Assembly (NCBI GenBank): GCA_938039295.1
Contig: CALHUY010000032.1
Span: 1 to 39,378, forward strand
DNA: 39,378 nt
From: an uncultured Solobacterium sp.
GTDB lineage: Bacteria; Bacillota_I; Bacilli_A; Erysipelotrichales; Erysipelotrichaceae
Direction: 5' to 3'
Shown here: one piece after another, positions 16,226-24,749 of the stretch
Layout: each line of letters opens with the position of its first letter
Position numbering within the stretch: the first letter of the stretch is position 1
The notes under the pieces: generated by a model
Seen by the model: the letters and a program-made list of their open reading frames with translations, nothing else
Databases searched by the model: none
What the model was told of the DNA's origin: nothing
Made by a program: the position numbers and the translations under genes

Positions 16226-17776
16226 TTAGAAAATTTGATTAGACTTGTATCTATTTACGGCTGTAACACTAAATGCTACGAAAGCCGCAAGAAGCGCTGT
16301 AATATATCCAGCTAAATTTGTAGAATCTGCTGTCTTAGGTGTTGAAGCAGCTGGTGTAGATAATGTTGGAGCAGGAGTTGGTGTAGCAGCTAATGCATAT
16401 TCATAGACAACACGAGTTGCACCCTCTGCTAAAGTACCAGTAGCAGGAGCAGATATAGCACTTGTTCCTACAAGTGTATATTCTTTACCATCATAAGTAA
16501 TAGACTGTGGCGCTTCATTTCCATCTTCCGCTGTATTATATGCAGCTAATGAACCATCAGCGTTATATAGTGGTCTTAAAATAGTATCAATATAAGTAGC
16601 CTTGATAGAAGTACCTTCGCCAGCAATTACATAGTCAACAACCACAGAGCCTAACTGTAATTGAGAAACATCTTGGTCAGCCATATCTTCTGATACAGGA
16701 GCGTAGTAAGTTACTGCGCTATTTGCACGTAAAGTAAAGATTTTAGCATAAGCGAAGAATGTATTCTCATCAATGTTTGTATCATTTGGAATGTTTGTCC
16801 AATCACCATTGTTTGGTGTGATATAAGTGTTTGGATTGGATACTGACTTAATGAGATGACCATTATTTACATATTCATCCGTAATTAATGATACATCTGA
16901 TAAACCACCCACATTTTCAGGAGCACCACTCATCGTAACAGAATGATTTGTGTATTCTTCTAAAGATTGGCAACCGGATTCATATCCACGAACCGTAGAG
17001 GATCCATCACTTGCCTTCCACTCAGCTCTTGCATCAAGTGGTAAATACTTAATATTCTTCGCTTGATCCATTGGAATTGTAACTTCTACTAAAACTGCTT
17101 GGCTATGGTTTTGCGTTGTATATATGTTATAAGACTTCACTTTTCCAGAATCTTGCAAATAGTCATTACCTGATAAAGTAAATGCTTTCTTTCCAGCTGC
17201 TAATTCTTCAGCTGTTGGAATCCCAAAATCATCACCACCGGAGTAATCTGCTTCATAATAATCAACAATAGACATTGGTTCATTTACTACTACAGGGTTA
17301 CCACTTGCATCTCTTGTACCAATTAAAGTAAATTTCACATCAGAATTTGCAATATTAGGGACACGAATTAGTAAATCACTTACAGTTTGTCCCTCATCAC
17401 TAGAATGTAATCTCTGATAAGCAACTGTAAATCTATATGTTACACCAGTACCATCAGCACTAAGAGTTGCAGGTAAACCTTCAACGTTTACGTAACCGCC
17501 AATGTCGACAATATTATTATTTGCAGATGGAGTCGAACTTACAGTAGGAAGTGCAGTTGTATTTAGTGTTGAAATAGTTTCTGGTAAAGACTGTGTACTA
17601 GATTCTACTGTAGTTTCTGAATCAAGTGTAGGAGCATTTTCTGTTGATGTTTCAGAACTTGTTTCTGTCCATACTGTAGGATCATTCTCCTCAGCGTAAG
17701 TCGCGATATTTCCAGCAAATAAAAGACTTGCTGAAATAGCCATGCATGCACTAATATTGATAAGTTGTTTTTTCAT
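16226..17776 (-). CDS. Secreted, probably wall-anchored surface protein with a TPKTAD-type sorting signal
   Basis: Surface protein of 516 aa with no assigned function. It starts with a signal peptide (MKKQLINISACMAISASLLF, cleavage likely after TYA) and a Ser/Thr-rich spacer to about residue 90. A large beta-rich region follows. Residues near 385-470 (VVVDYVIAGEGTSI through YEYALA) resemble a MucBP-like repeat. A Pro/Thr/Ala linker leads to TPKTADS, a hydrophobic helix and a basic tail (NRYKSNQIF). This is the layout of a sortase substrate, with Ala where LPXTG has Gly. The ATG at 17776 has GGAGG 7 bases upstream. A TTG two codons earlier is less likely. It sits alone between terminators behind a strong promoter. 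Confidence 0.82.
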   Translation of the reverse strand: MKKQLINISACMAISASLLFAGNIATYAEENDPTVWTETSSETSTENAPTLDSETTVESSTQSLPETISTLNTTALPTVSSTPSANNNIVDIGGYVNVEGLPATLSADGTGVTYRFTVAYQRLHSSDEGQTVSDLLIRVPNIANSDVKFTLIGTRDASGNPVVVNEPMSIVDYYEADYSGGDDFGIPTAEELAAGKKAFTLSGNDYLQDSGKVKSYNIYTTQNHSQAVLVEVTIPMDQAKNIKYLPLDARAEWKASDGSSTVRGYESGCQSLEEYTNHSVTMSGAPENVGGLSDVSLITDEYVNNGHLIKSVSNPNTYITPNNGDWTNIPNDTNIDENTFFAYAKIFTLRANSAVTYYAPVSEDMADQDVSQLQLGSVVVDYVIAGEGTSIKATYIDTILRPLYNADGSLAAYNTAEDGNEAPQSITYDGKEYTLVGTSAISAPATGTLAEGATRVVYEYALAATPTPAPTLSTPAASTPKTADSTNLAGYITALLAAFVAFSVTAVNRYKSNQIF

Positions 17777-17831
17777 TGACAATCCTCCAAAATTGATTTT
17801 TTCAACATTTGATTTTCTATTAAACTAGACC

Positions 17832-17883
17832 ATTTTACGTTGTATAAATCCCTTTGTCAATGTATATGACTTACATCTTACAT
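17832..17883 (-). promoter_or_regulatory. Near-consensus sigma-A promoter of the surface protein gene, with tandem heptamers upstream
   Basis: On the minus strand TTGACA (17855-17860), a 17-bp spacer and TAAAAT (17832-17837) form the best promoter in the window. Just upstream of the -35 are two tandem heptamers (plus strand CTTACAT at 17870-17876 and 17877-17883), possibly a regulator site. Confidence 0.8.
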
Positions 17884-17917
17884 AACGTATAATTTAATAC
17901 ACATTTTTGTTGTTAAA

Positions 17918-17953
17918 ATTAGAAAACTGTATGGAAATTTATCCATACAGTTT
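17918..17953 (-). terminator. Rho-independent terminator of the scpA-scpB-lipoprotein-purB operon
   Basis: A perfect 12-bp stem (17924-17935 with 17942-17953) is followed on the minus strand by TTTTCTAATTTT. It lies 22 bases after the purB stop. Confidence 0.88.
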
Positions 17954-17974
17954 AAAATATTTTATCTTTAGAAT

Positions 17975-19270
17975 TTAAAGAATTCCAACGCGTCTATAGA
18001 TTTCATCTACGTTACGTACATGATACATTGGATCAAAACAATCTTCGATTTCTTCTAATGTTAAAGTATTTGTAACATCAGAATTTGCTAACATTAGTTC
18101 CTTGAAGTTGAGATGATTCTCCCATGCATTAATGGCTTGTGGTTGAACTGTATCATATGCTTTTTCACGGGACCAACCCTTCTCAATTAGCTTTAACATG
18201 AAGCGTTGTGAGAAGATAACACCATTCGTTAGCCAGATATTCTTTTTCATATTCTCTGGGAATACTGTTAAGTCTTTCAAAATTCTGCCAAAACGCGTTA
18301 ACATGTAATCCAATAATTCTGTCGCATCTGCACAGATAATACGTTCTACACCAGAATGAGAGATATCTCTTTCATGCCATAATGGAATATCTTCATATGC
18401 TGCTAGCATATATCCACGCATTACTCTTGCAGCACCACAAATATTCTCTGAACCAATTGGGTTACGTTTATGAGGCATTGCACTAGAACCCTTTTGACCC
18501 TTATTGAAATGTTCTTCCGCTTCACGGACTTCCGTTCTCTGTAGGTGACGGATTTCTGTTGCCATCTGCTCTAAAGAAGAAGCGATTAAACCCAAGATTG
18601 CGAAGTAGTGCGCATGACGATCACGTTGTAATACCTGTGTAGAAATCGCTGCACTTTGAATACCTAATTTTTCACATACATAATCCTGTACAAATGGTGG
18701 AATATTTGCGAATGTTCCAACTGCACCAGAAATCTTACCTGCTTCAACATCCTTGCATGCAAGTTCAAAGCGCTCTAAATTACGCTTCATTTCTTCATAC
18801 CATAACGCAAACACAAGACCAAAGGTTGTAATTTCCGCGTGTACACCATGGGTTCTACCCATCATAACTGTATCTTTGTATTTAAGTGCGTTTGTTTTCA
18901 AGATATCCATAAATGTATGAATGTCTTCACGTAAAATCTGATTTGCATTCTTGAAGCGAATACCATTGGCTGTATCTACAACGTCTGTCGAAGTAACACC
19001 ATAGTGAATCCACTTCTTTTCTTCACCAAGACTTTCTGATACACATCTTGTAAATGCAACTACATCATGTCTTGTTTCCTGTTCGATTTCCAGAATACGA
19101 TTGACATCGAACTTTGCATTTGCACGAATCTTTTCTACATCTTCTGCTGGAATTTCACCAAGCTTTGACCAAGCTTCATCAATTAGAATTTCAACATCTA
19201 ACCATGCCTGAAACTTTGCCTCTTCGCTCCATACATCACGCATTACCTGTCGGGAATATCTTTCAATCAT
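17975..19270 (-). CDS. purB: Adenylosuccinate lyase
   Basis: Releases fumarate from SAICAR and from adenylosuccinate in purine synthesis. The fumarase/lyase signature GSSAMPHKRNP is present near residue 262, and the TSTDVVDTANG and MMGRTHGVHAE segments carry the substrate-binding and general-acid His residues. The 431-aa length is standard. It is the last gene of a minus-strand operon that also encodes ScpA, ScpB and a small lipoprotein. The gap to the lipoprotein gene is 38 bases and holds an AGGAGAG ribosome site. Confidence 0.97.
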   Translation of the reverse strand: MIERYSRQVMRDVWSEEAKFQAWLDVEILIDEAWSKLGEIPAEDVEKIRANAKFDVNRILEIEQETRHDVVAFTRCVSESLGEEKKWIHYGVTSTDVVDTANGIRFKNANQILREDIHTFMDILKTNALKYKDTVMMGRTHGVHAEITTFGLVFALWYEEMKRNLERFELACKDVEAGKISGAVGTFANIPPFVQDYVCEKLGIQSAAISTQVLQRDRHAHYFAILGLIASSLEQMATEIRHLQRTEVREAEEHFNKGQKGSSAMPHKRNPIGSENICGAARVMRGYMLAAYEDIPLWHERDISHSGVERIICADATELLDYMLTRFGRILKDLTVFPENMKKNIWLTNGVIFSQRFMLKLIEKGWSREKAYDTVQPQAINAWENHLNFKELMLANSDVTNTLTLEEIEDCFDPMYHVRNVDEIYRRVGIL

Positions 19271-19308
19271 AGCCTCTCTCCTTTTTTGTTCAGAAACAAC
19301 TGCTTGAT

Positions 19309-19794
19309 TTATTTTTCAAGTATGTCATTTACATACTTGCGTGCATCCTCAATGTTATCAGCCACCACAAGTACAACAACTCTACCATTATCCTCTAATA
19401 CAGCATTCGATATTTTGAAAACTTCAGTTGGATAATTATTTTCAATTGTTACTTTCTGGGAATCAAGATATTTTATTAAGTGCTCACGTAGCACATCAAC
19501 ACTCGTATCTTCATCAGCCACAAAGACCGCAATTGTATTAGAGTTTCCTTTTTCTATCGCAAGATAAGCAATCTTGTCATCTGTTAAATCCTCACCCTGC
19601 ATAAAGACGCTGTCCATTACCTTATCACTTACCTGTTCCATAGAATCGGTCAAGTTTAATTTACGTAATAATTGTGAAGCGACTTTTCCTGCATCTAGTA
19701 CACGATTGGTATCATGTGTCACAGAAGTGTTACGACGAGTTGTACAACCTACTAGGAAACATAGTGTTAATACAACGATTAATTTCTTCATCAT
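19309..19794 (-). CDS. Small DUF4358-like lipoprotein
   Basis: Predicted lipoprotein of 161 aa. The signal peptide ends in lipobox FLVGC (MMKKLIVVLTLCFLVGC). The rest looks like the DUF4358 family, which has no known function: an alpha/beta protein with IAYLAIEKGN and VFVADED in the middle and NGRVVVLVVADN near the end. The ATG at 19794 is preferred, with GAGGG at proper spacing. The ATG at 19809 is only 2-3 bases after its nearest site. It lies between scpB and purB in one operon. That placement may reflect shared transcription more than shared function. Confidence 0.75.
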   Translation of the reverse strand: MMKKLIVVLTLCFLVGCTTRRNTSVTHDTNRVLDAGKVASQLLRKLNLTDSMEQVSDKVMDSVFMQGEDLTDDKIAYLAIEKGNSNTIAVFVADEDTSVDVLREHLIKYLDSQKVTIENNYPTEVFKISNAVLEDNGRVVVLVVADNIEDARKYVNDILEK

Positions 19795-19814
19795 GAATCT
19801 AACCCTCATTTCCC

Positions 19815-20468
19815 TTAGGAATGGAATAACTCACCATTATCTGTTTCTTCAGTACCAAATTGTGGAAGCTCTGGCAATTCATCTAAACTTAATAGTTTAA
19901 AAGAGTCTAAGAATTCATCTGTAACAGAATATAGAATTGGTCTTCCAGCTGCTTCGCTTCGACCATCTTCTTGAATAAGACCTCTAGCGACGAGTTTTCG
20001 TAACATCACATCTGCACCAACACCACGAATTTCTTCAATTTCAACACGTGTAATTGGTTGTTTGTATGCAATAATCGCTAGTGTTTCTAAAGCCGCATTA
20101 GAAAGTTTGGCTTCTGTAGAAGTTTGGAATAACTTCTTCGCAGCGTCATGAACCGATGCCTTGGATAAGAAACGATACTTTTCTCCAAAACGCGCAATCT
20201 CAATACCTCGGCTTTCCTGTAGGTAATATTTCTGTAGCTCATCAAATAATTCTGCTACATACTCTTCTGTCGCATCCATAGATGTAGCAGCCTGCTCAAT
20301 GGATAAGCCATCATCTCCACAAAGGAATAATAGACCTTCTAATATTGCTAGCATGCGCTCTTTTGGATCTGGTTGTTGTTCGTCTGATGATGAAGCTGTT
20401 TCATCAAATTCTTCATCCAATACAGCAGCGTTATCTTCTACGATTGTCTGATTTTCCATCTCACTCAT
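19815..20468 (-). CDS. scpB: Segregation and condensation protein B
   Basis: Regulatory winged-helix subunit of the bacterial SMC condensin. The 217 aa have an acidic, low-complexity N-terminus (to about residue 35), then two winged-helix domains. LSNAALETLAIIAYKQPITRVEIEEIRGV near the middle is the ScpB family hallmark. The C-terminal tail is acidic. It overlaps scpA by 8 bases and has GAGGAGAG within the scpA end, so coupled translation is likely. Confidence 0.95.
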   Translation of the reverse strand: MSEMENQTIVEDNAAVLDEEFDETASSSDEQQPDPKERMLAILEGLLFLCGDDGLSIEQAATSMDATEEYVAELFDELQKYYLQESRGIEIARFGEKYRFLSKASVHDAAKKLFQTSTEAKLSNAALETLAIIAYKQPITRVEIEEIRGVGADVMLRKLVARGLIQEDGRSEAAGRPILYSVTDEFLDSFKLLSLDELPELPQFGTEETDNGELFHS

Positions 20469-21204
20469 TCACCATCTCTCCTCTTCTAAACCAAATAACT
20501 TCCTGTTCATCAACTGTAAAGAATAACTTATGTTGACGTGCAAGATCTAAAACAGCTAAGAATGTCGCAATAAACATCTGCGGTTCATGAACATCGTCTA
20601 ATAATGCTTCAAAGCGGAAGGTTTCAGGTAAGCGGTCTAACTTCGCACGTACTTCAATCTGACGATCTTCCATTGAAATCTCTTTGACTGTATAGCGTGC
20701 CTCTATTGGTTTCGATAACTGCATACGCATTAAGATACGCTTCATTGCCTTCATTAGATCATATGGGTTGCCTTCAACCTTCATCTCTTCATCAGAATGT
20801 TTCATCCATTGATCCACTTCTGTGCTAAGGGGTCTACCCATCATCATTTGACGTTCTTCAAATAAGGCATTTAAACTTTCGCTAATTTCCTTATATTGCT
20901 GGTATTCCAACAAACGACGAACCAAGCGTTCCTTAGGATCTTCCTCATACGCATCTTCCAACTCTTCCTTATTACCAGGAATCATTTTCTTAGATTTATA
21001 TTCGATCAAAGTCGCTAGCTCCGCCAAATATTCACCCGCAATTTCTAAATGCAATTGTTGCATAGAGTTTAAGTACGCAATGTATTGGTCAGTTAACTCG
21101 TTCATATCTAGGTCCATCAAATCCATCTGTTTCTCTTTGATCAGATGTAACATCAAATCAAGCGGACCATCAAATTTTTCTATCGTTACCTTAAATTCTT
21201 CCAT
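20461..21204 (-). CDS. scpA: Segregation and condensation protein A
   Basis: Kleisin subunit that bridges SMC heads and recruits ScpB for chromosome compaction. The 247-aa protein begins MEEFKVTIEKFDGPLDLML, the standard ScpA N-terminus that binds the SMC neck. It ends with a winged-helix domain (FIATFLAVLDLARQHKLFF near 215-233) that binds the SMC cap. The ATG at 21204 has a weak AAGGT ribosome site. Transcription probably starts at the extended -10 (TGATATAAT) about 20 bases upstream. The 5' end and promoter have a diverged copy 820 bases away, upstream of the HD-domain gene. Confidence 0.95.
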   Translation of the reverse strand: MEEFKVTIEKFDGPLDLMLHLIKEKQMDLMDLDMNELTDQYIAYLNSMQQLHLEIAGEYLAELATLIEYKSKKMIPGNKEELEDAYEEDPKERLVRRLLEYQQYKEISESLNALFEERQMMMGRPLSTEVDQWMKHSDEEMKVEGNPYDLMKAMKRILMRMQLSKPIEARYTVKEISMEDRQIEVRAKLDRLPETFRFEALLDDVHEPQMFIATFLAVLDLARQHKLFFTVDEQEVIWFRRGEMVNE

Positions 21205-21220
21205 AATTTTTACCTTTTGA

Positions 21221-21229
21221 ATTATATCA
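21221..21229 (-). promoter_or_regulatory. Extended -10 promoter of scpA (TGATATAAT)
   Basis: On the minus strand TGATATAAT matches the extended -10 consensus. TATAAT is at 21221-21226, 16 bases before the scpA ATG. No convincing -35 is seen, which extended -10 promoters tolerate. Confidence 0.65.
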
Positions 21230-21280
21230 AAAAATCAACTATCTAACCATATTAATCTGATGTTACCTACAATGGTAAAT

Positions 21281-21304
21281 AAAAACTACCCATAGGTAGT
21301 TTTT
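21281..21304. terminator. Bidirectional terminator, left copy, ending the HD-domain gene
   Basis: A perfect 10-bp stem (AAAAACTACC / GGTAGTTTTT) with loop CATA provides T-runs on both strands. It lies about 100 bases after the HD-domain stop, before the scpA promoter. It is the duplicate of the leuS terminator at 22098-22121. Confidence 0.88.
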
Positions 21305-21401
21305 ATCAATCTTTGATAGTGCCATTTTTGAATAATTTTCTTTCACTTTAATTTCTATTCTTTGAAAATAGAATCTATATTTTACTTGAAAACAATTGCT
21401 G

Positions 21402-21980
21402 TTATAAATATAAACCTTTTTTAACACTTTCCTTAACCAACTCCTCAGTCAGTTTCCATAATTCTTCCGATTCATCTTTTATAAATTTTTTCTTTTCTAA
21501 TACCATATCAGCACTAATATTATCTGGATTATAATTTGATTCTGATACTTCTAAGTGATTGATAAGTGGTACGAGTGCATCAATCACTCTTGCATATCTT
21601 GCTTCAGAACTCTGCCCATTTTCAAATTCCAACCAGGTATTTTTCATATTTAAATATTTTTCTTCTGGAAGAATGCTCATTGTTTGATTGATAGATTCTA
21701 GTTCTCTATCATGTGAGTTAGCTTTATTTTTATCATCAAACACCCAGGTATCTCCCGCATAAATTTCGCCTAAATCATGAATCAGTAACATAGAGATCAC
21801 CTTTTCTATATTTAACTTTTCAGGATAAAATTCTTGAAGAACCATCGAAGCTATCGCACATTGCCAAGAATGCTCGGCACTATTTTCAAATCTTCTATCA
21901 AGGGTTCTGTTAAATCTTGTTATTGTCTTTAATTTCTCTATTTCTTTTATAAAATTAACTACTTGATTCAAATTACTCAT
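21402..21980 (-). CDS. HD-domain hydrolase (HD_3/YfbR-like), inserted between leuS and scpA
   Basis: Metal-dependent phosphohydrolase of 192 aa, probably acting on nucleotides (YfbR is a deoxynucleoside 5'-monophosphatase). The metal set is intact: His37 in EHSW, His68-Asp69 in LLIHDLGE and Asp134 in RVIDALVP. DLGEIYAGD is the family's typical stretch. There is no signal or membrane segment. The ATG at 21980 has GGAGG 11 bases upstream, slightly far. The gene is AT-rich and flanked by direct repeats carrying the scpA promoter and leuS terminator. This marks it as a later arrival with a captured promoter. The exact substrate cannot be read from the sequence. Confidence 0.87.
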   Translation of the reverse strand: MSNLNQVVNFIKEIEKLKTITRFNRTLDRRFENSAEHSWQCAIASMVLQEFYPEKLNIEKVISMLLIHDLGEIYAGDTWVFDDKNKANSHDRELESINQTMSILPEEKYLNMKNTWLEFENGQSSEARYARVIDALVPLINHLEVSESNYNPDNISADMVLEKKKFIKDESEELWKLTEELVKESVKKGLYL

Positions 21981-21987
21981 AGTAATT

Positions 21988-22023
21988 CTAACCTCCCGAT
22001 ATATTTACCTTAAAATCATCCAT
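21988..22023 (-). pseudogene. Vestigial scpA 5' end forming an 11-codon leader ORF before the HD-domain gene
   Basis: The frame reads MDDFKVNISGG then TAG. Its first eight residues mirror the scpA start MEEFKVTI. The stop codon lies immediately after the GGAGG that serves the HD-domain gene. It is seen as the truncated remnant of a duplicated scpA start. If translated it could affect expression of the next gene. Confidence 0.7.
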
Positions 22024-22037
22024 AATTTATTTTTTGG

Positions 22038-22046
22038 ATTATATCA
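22038..22046 (-). promoter_or_regulatory. Duplicated extended -10 promoter, now driving the HD-domain gene
   Basis: TGATATAAT (TATAAT at 22038-22043) is identical to the scpA promoter element and faces the HD-domain gene, whose ATG is about 58 bases downstream. Confidence 0.62.
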
Positions 22047-22097
22047 AACAATCCACTATCCAACAATATGAATCTGATAATACCTACAATGGTAAAT

Positions 22098-22121
22098 AAA
22101 AACTACCCATAGGTAGTTTTT
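22098..22121. terminator. Terminator of leuS, right copy
   Basis: The same perfect 10-bp stem and CATA loop as at 21281-21304. Here it overlaps the leuS TAA stop, so leuS transcripts end right at the stop codon. T-runs are present on both strands. Confidence 0.88.
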
Positions 22122-24519
22122 ATCCAACAACGATATTTACAATACGATTTGGCACAATAATGAGTTTACGTAATGGCTTTCCTTCCATCTGTGCTTGTAC
22201 AGATGGTAAAGCTAGTGCCATTTCTTCTACAACCTTCTTGTCTTCATCGATATTTGCCATAAATTTGCCACGAACCTTACCGTTGACCTGTACGACCATT
22301 TCAACTTGATTCTTGACAAGTTTACTTTCATCGTAGGTTGGCCAAGCTTCAAATGTTAGAGTATTATCATGACCTAAGAATTGCCATAATTCTTCACCTA
22401 AGTGTGGTGCGTAACACGCAAACATTTGTACAAAGCCTTCGATATATGGTTTATATAATGTTTCAGCTTTATAACATTCATTAATGAAAATCATCATCTG
22501 TGAAATTGCAGTGTTGAGGTTCAAACTTTCGATATCATTTGTAACCTTTTTGACAGTCGCATGATATACCTCATCTAAAGAGCCATCATTTGTATCACTC
22601 AGTTTATTAGACTCCACAATCAAACGATGAACACGCTCTAACCACTTATGTGCACCATCTACACCCTGCTCACTCCATGGCTTGCTGGCTTCTAATGGTC
22701 CCATAAACATTTCATATAGACGTACGGTATCTGCACCATATTGTTCAATCAATACATTTGGATCAATCGCAAACTCTGGATAACGCTTACCCATCTTAAT
22801 ACCATTTGCACCCAAAATCATTCCTTGGTGAACTAGCTTTTGGAATGGTTCTTTTGTAGTAACAATACCCTTATCATAGAGATAACGATTCCACATACGA
22901 GAGTACAATAAATGTCCTACTGCGTGTTCTGGACCACCAACATATAGGTCAACTGGCATCCAGTGTTTCAGTAGTTCTGGTGCCGCAATCGCCTTATCAT
23001 TCTTTGGATCAATATAGCGTAGGAAGTACCAGCTGCTACCAGCAGAACCTGGCATTGTACTTGTTTCACGCTTACCCTTGATGCCATCAACAGTTACATT
23101 CACCCATGCTTCATCTTTGGCAAGTGGAGATTGTCCTCCCTTACTTGGTTTATAGTCATCTAGTACTGGAAGCACAAGTGGTAACTCTTCATCACTGATT
23201 GCCACGTAGCGATCATCTTCAAGATGAACTACAGGAATTGGCTCACCCCAATATCTTTGACGTGCAAAAATCCATTCACGAATCTTATAGTTAATCTTCT
23301 TTTGACCGATATTGTTAGATTCTAACCATGCAATCATTTTATCAATGGCTTCCTGTTTATTTAAACCATCAAGCCATTCAGAGTTAATGTGTAAACCATC
23401 TTGTGTCCAAGCTTCTTGCGTTACATCACCTCCAGCTAGTACTGGAATGATTTCCATACCAAACTTTTTTGCAAATGCGTAGTCACGTTCATCATGGGCA
23501 GGAACAGCCATAATCGCACCTGTTCCATAGCTTGCTAGTACATAGTCAGAAATCCAGATTGGAATCTTCTTTCCATTCACTGGGTTAATCGCATATGCAC
23601 CAGTAAATACACCTGTCTTATCTTTATTTAGCTCTGTACGCTCCAAATCGGATTTTGTTGCACATTCTTTACGGTATGCTTCTACTGCTTCTTTTTGCTC
23701 GCTACTTACAATCTTTTCCACCAGTACGTGTTCTGGAGCGAGTACACAGTATGTAGCACCAAACAATGTGTCACAACGAGTTGTGAAGACAACAAAACTA
23801 TCATCATGACCATCAACCTTGAAAGTCACCTGTGCACCAATAGACTTACCAATCCAGTTACGTTGAATTTCTTTTGTTGACTCTGGCCAGTCAATGGTTT
23901 CTAATCCTTCCAATAACTTTTCAGCATACGCTGGAATATCGATTACCCATTGACGCATATTCTTACGAATGACAGGATATCCTCCACGTTCACTCTTACC
24001 ATCAATGACTTCATCATTGGAAAGTACTGTACCTAGTTCTTCACACCAGTTTACTGGCATATCAACACACTTCGCCAAGCCATCTTCAAAAAGACGTTTG
24101 AAAATCCACTGTGTCCAGCGATAGAAAGAAGGATCTGCTGTAGAGATCTCACGGTCCCAATCATAACTAAAACCAAAGGCACGTAACTGCTTCTTAAATG
24201 TCTCAATATTCTTTTCTGTAAATGTAGCAGGGTTATTACCGGTCTTAATCGCATATTGTTCAGCCGGTAAGCCAAACGCATCAAATCCCATTGGATGTAA
24301 TACATTAAAGCCTTGCATACGCTTCATACGACAAATAACATCCGTTGCTGTATATCCTTCTGGATGACCTGCATGCAAACCAGAACCAGATGGATACGGG
24401 AACATATCTAACGCATAATACTTAGGCTTTGAAAAATCATAACCATCCGTTTTAAATGTTTGATGTTCATCCCAATACTGTTGCCACTTCGTTTCAATCT
24501 TCTTGTGATCAAATGACAT
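22120..24519 (-). CDS. leuS: Leucyl-tRNA synthetase
   Basis: Class I synthetase that charges tRNA-Leu. The HIGH-equivalent motif appears as YPSGSGLHAGH near residues 42-52 and KMGKR (KMSKS-equivalent) near 571-575. The editing domain sits between them, with TTRCDTLFGATY near 247 and the AVPAHDERD stretch near 337. WIFARQRYWGEPIPV is typical. At 799 aa it is the bacterial length. The ATG at 24519 has AAGGAG 7 bases upstream. A TTG at 24537 lies above that site and is rejected. Expression is governed by a leucine T-box leader directly upstream. Confidence 0.97.
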   Translation of the reverse strand: MSFDHKKIETKWQQYWDEHQTFKTDGYDFSKPKYYALDMFPYPSGSGLHAGHPEGYTATDVICRMKRMQGFNVLHPMGFDAFGLPAEQYAIKTGNNPATFTEKNIETFKKQLRAFGFSYDWDREISTADPSFYRWTQWIFKRLFEDGLAKCVDMPVNWCEELGTVLSNDEVIDGKSERGGYPVIRKNMRQWVIDIPAYAEKLLEGLETIDWPESTKEIQRNWIGKSIGAQVTFKVDGHDDSFVVFTTRCDTLFGATYCVLAPEHVLVEKIVSSEQKEAVEAYRKECATKSDLERTELNKDKTGVFTGAYAINPVNGKKIPIWISDYVLASYGTGAIMAVPAHDERDYAFAKKFGMEIIPVLAGGDVTQEAWTQDGLHINSEWLDGLNKQEAIDKMIAWLESNNIGQKKINYKIREWIFARQRYWGEPIPVVHLEDDRYVAISDEELPLVLPVLDDYKPSKGGQSPLAKDEAWVNVTVDGIKGKRETSTMPGSAGSSWYFLRYIDPKNDKAIAAPELLKHWMPVDLYVGGPEHAVGHLLYSRMWNRYLYDKGIVTTKEPFQKLVHQGMILGANGIKMGKRYPEFAIDPNVLIEQYGADTVRLYEMFMGPLEASKPWSEQGVDGAHKWLERVHRLIVESNKLSDTNDGSLDEVYHATVKKVTNDIESLNLNTAISQMMIFINECYKAETLYKPYIEGFVQMFACYAPHLGEELWQFLGHDNTLTFEAWPTYDESKLVKNQVEMVVQVNGKVRGKFMANIDEDKKVVEEMALALPSVQAQMEGKPLRKLIIVPNRIVNIVVG

Positions 24520-24540
24520 ATCAAATCTCCTTTTCAAAAT

Positions 24541-24743
24541 AAAAAACGTCCTACTCTAAGGACGTTATATACGCGGTACCACCTTAGTTTATGATTGTAA
24601 ATCAATCATACACCTCAAATCTTCTTTAACGCAGAAGCTACGTATGCTCAAAAGGTGAGTTCATGTAGGTCATCATACCGTGTCACATCAACCCACGGCT
24701 TTCTGGAAATGAATCACTCACTACTATTCTTTATCACTGCATT
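24541..24743 (-). promoter_or_regulatory. T-box riboswitch (tRNA-Leu) controlling leuS
   Basis: On the minus strand the conserved T-box element AAGGTGGTACCGCG lies at 24572-24585. It is followed by a terminator (AACGTCCT at 24559-24566 with AGGACGTT at 24545-24552, then TTTTTATTTT). The stem I specifier context GAACTCACC places a CTC (Leu) codon at 24657-24659. Uncharged tRNA-Leu should stabilise the antiterminator and allow leuS transcription. Confidence 0.93.
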
Positions 24744-24749
24744 ACCAAT

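Larger units (their letters stand above)
21186..21307 (-). repeat. Direct repeat, left copy (scpA start + promoter + terminator)
   Basis: This ~122-bp unit matches 22005-22124 in the same orientation. The last 44 bases are identical and the rest differs at scattered positions with one 2-base indel, about 87-90% overall by eye. It spans the first codons of scpA, the extended -10 promoter and a perfect terminator hairpin. The copies flank the HD-domain gene. Confidence 0.88.
22005..22124 (-). repeat. Direct repeat, right copy (vestigial scpA start + promoter + leuS terminator)
   Basis: Partner of 21186-21307. It begins within the vestigial scpA start, includes TGATATAAT and the terminator hairpin, and ends at the leuS stop codon. 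This order (leuS end, terminator, promoter, scpA start) is probably the ancestral junction. Confidence 0.88.

Noticed and set aside
21186..22124. Insertion sequence or MITE around the HD-domain gene
   Set aside because: The flanking repeats are direct, not inverted, and contain host promoter, terminator and scpA sequence. No transposase is present.
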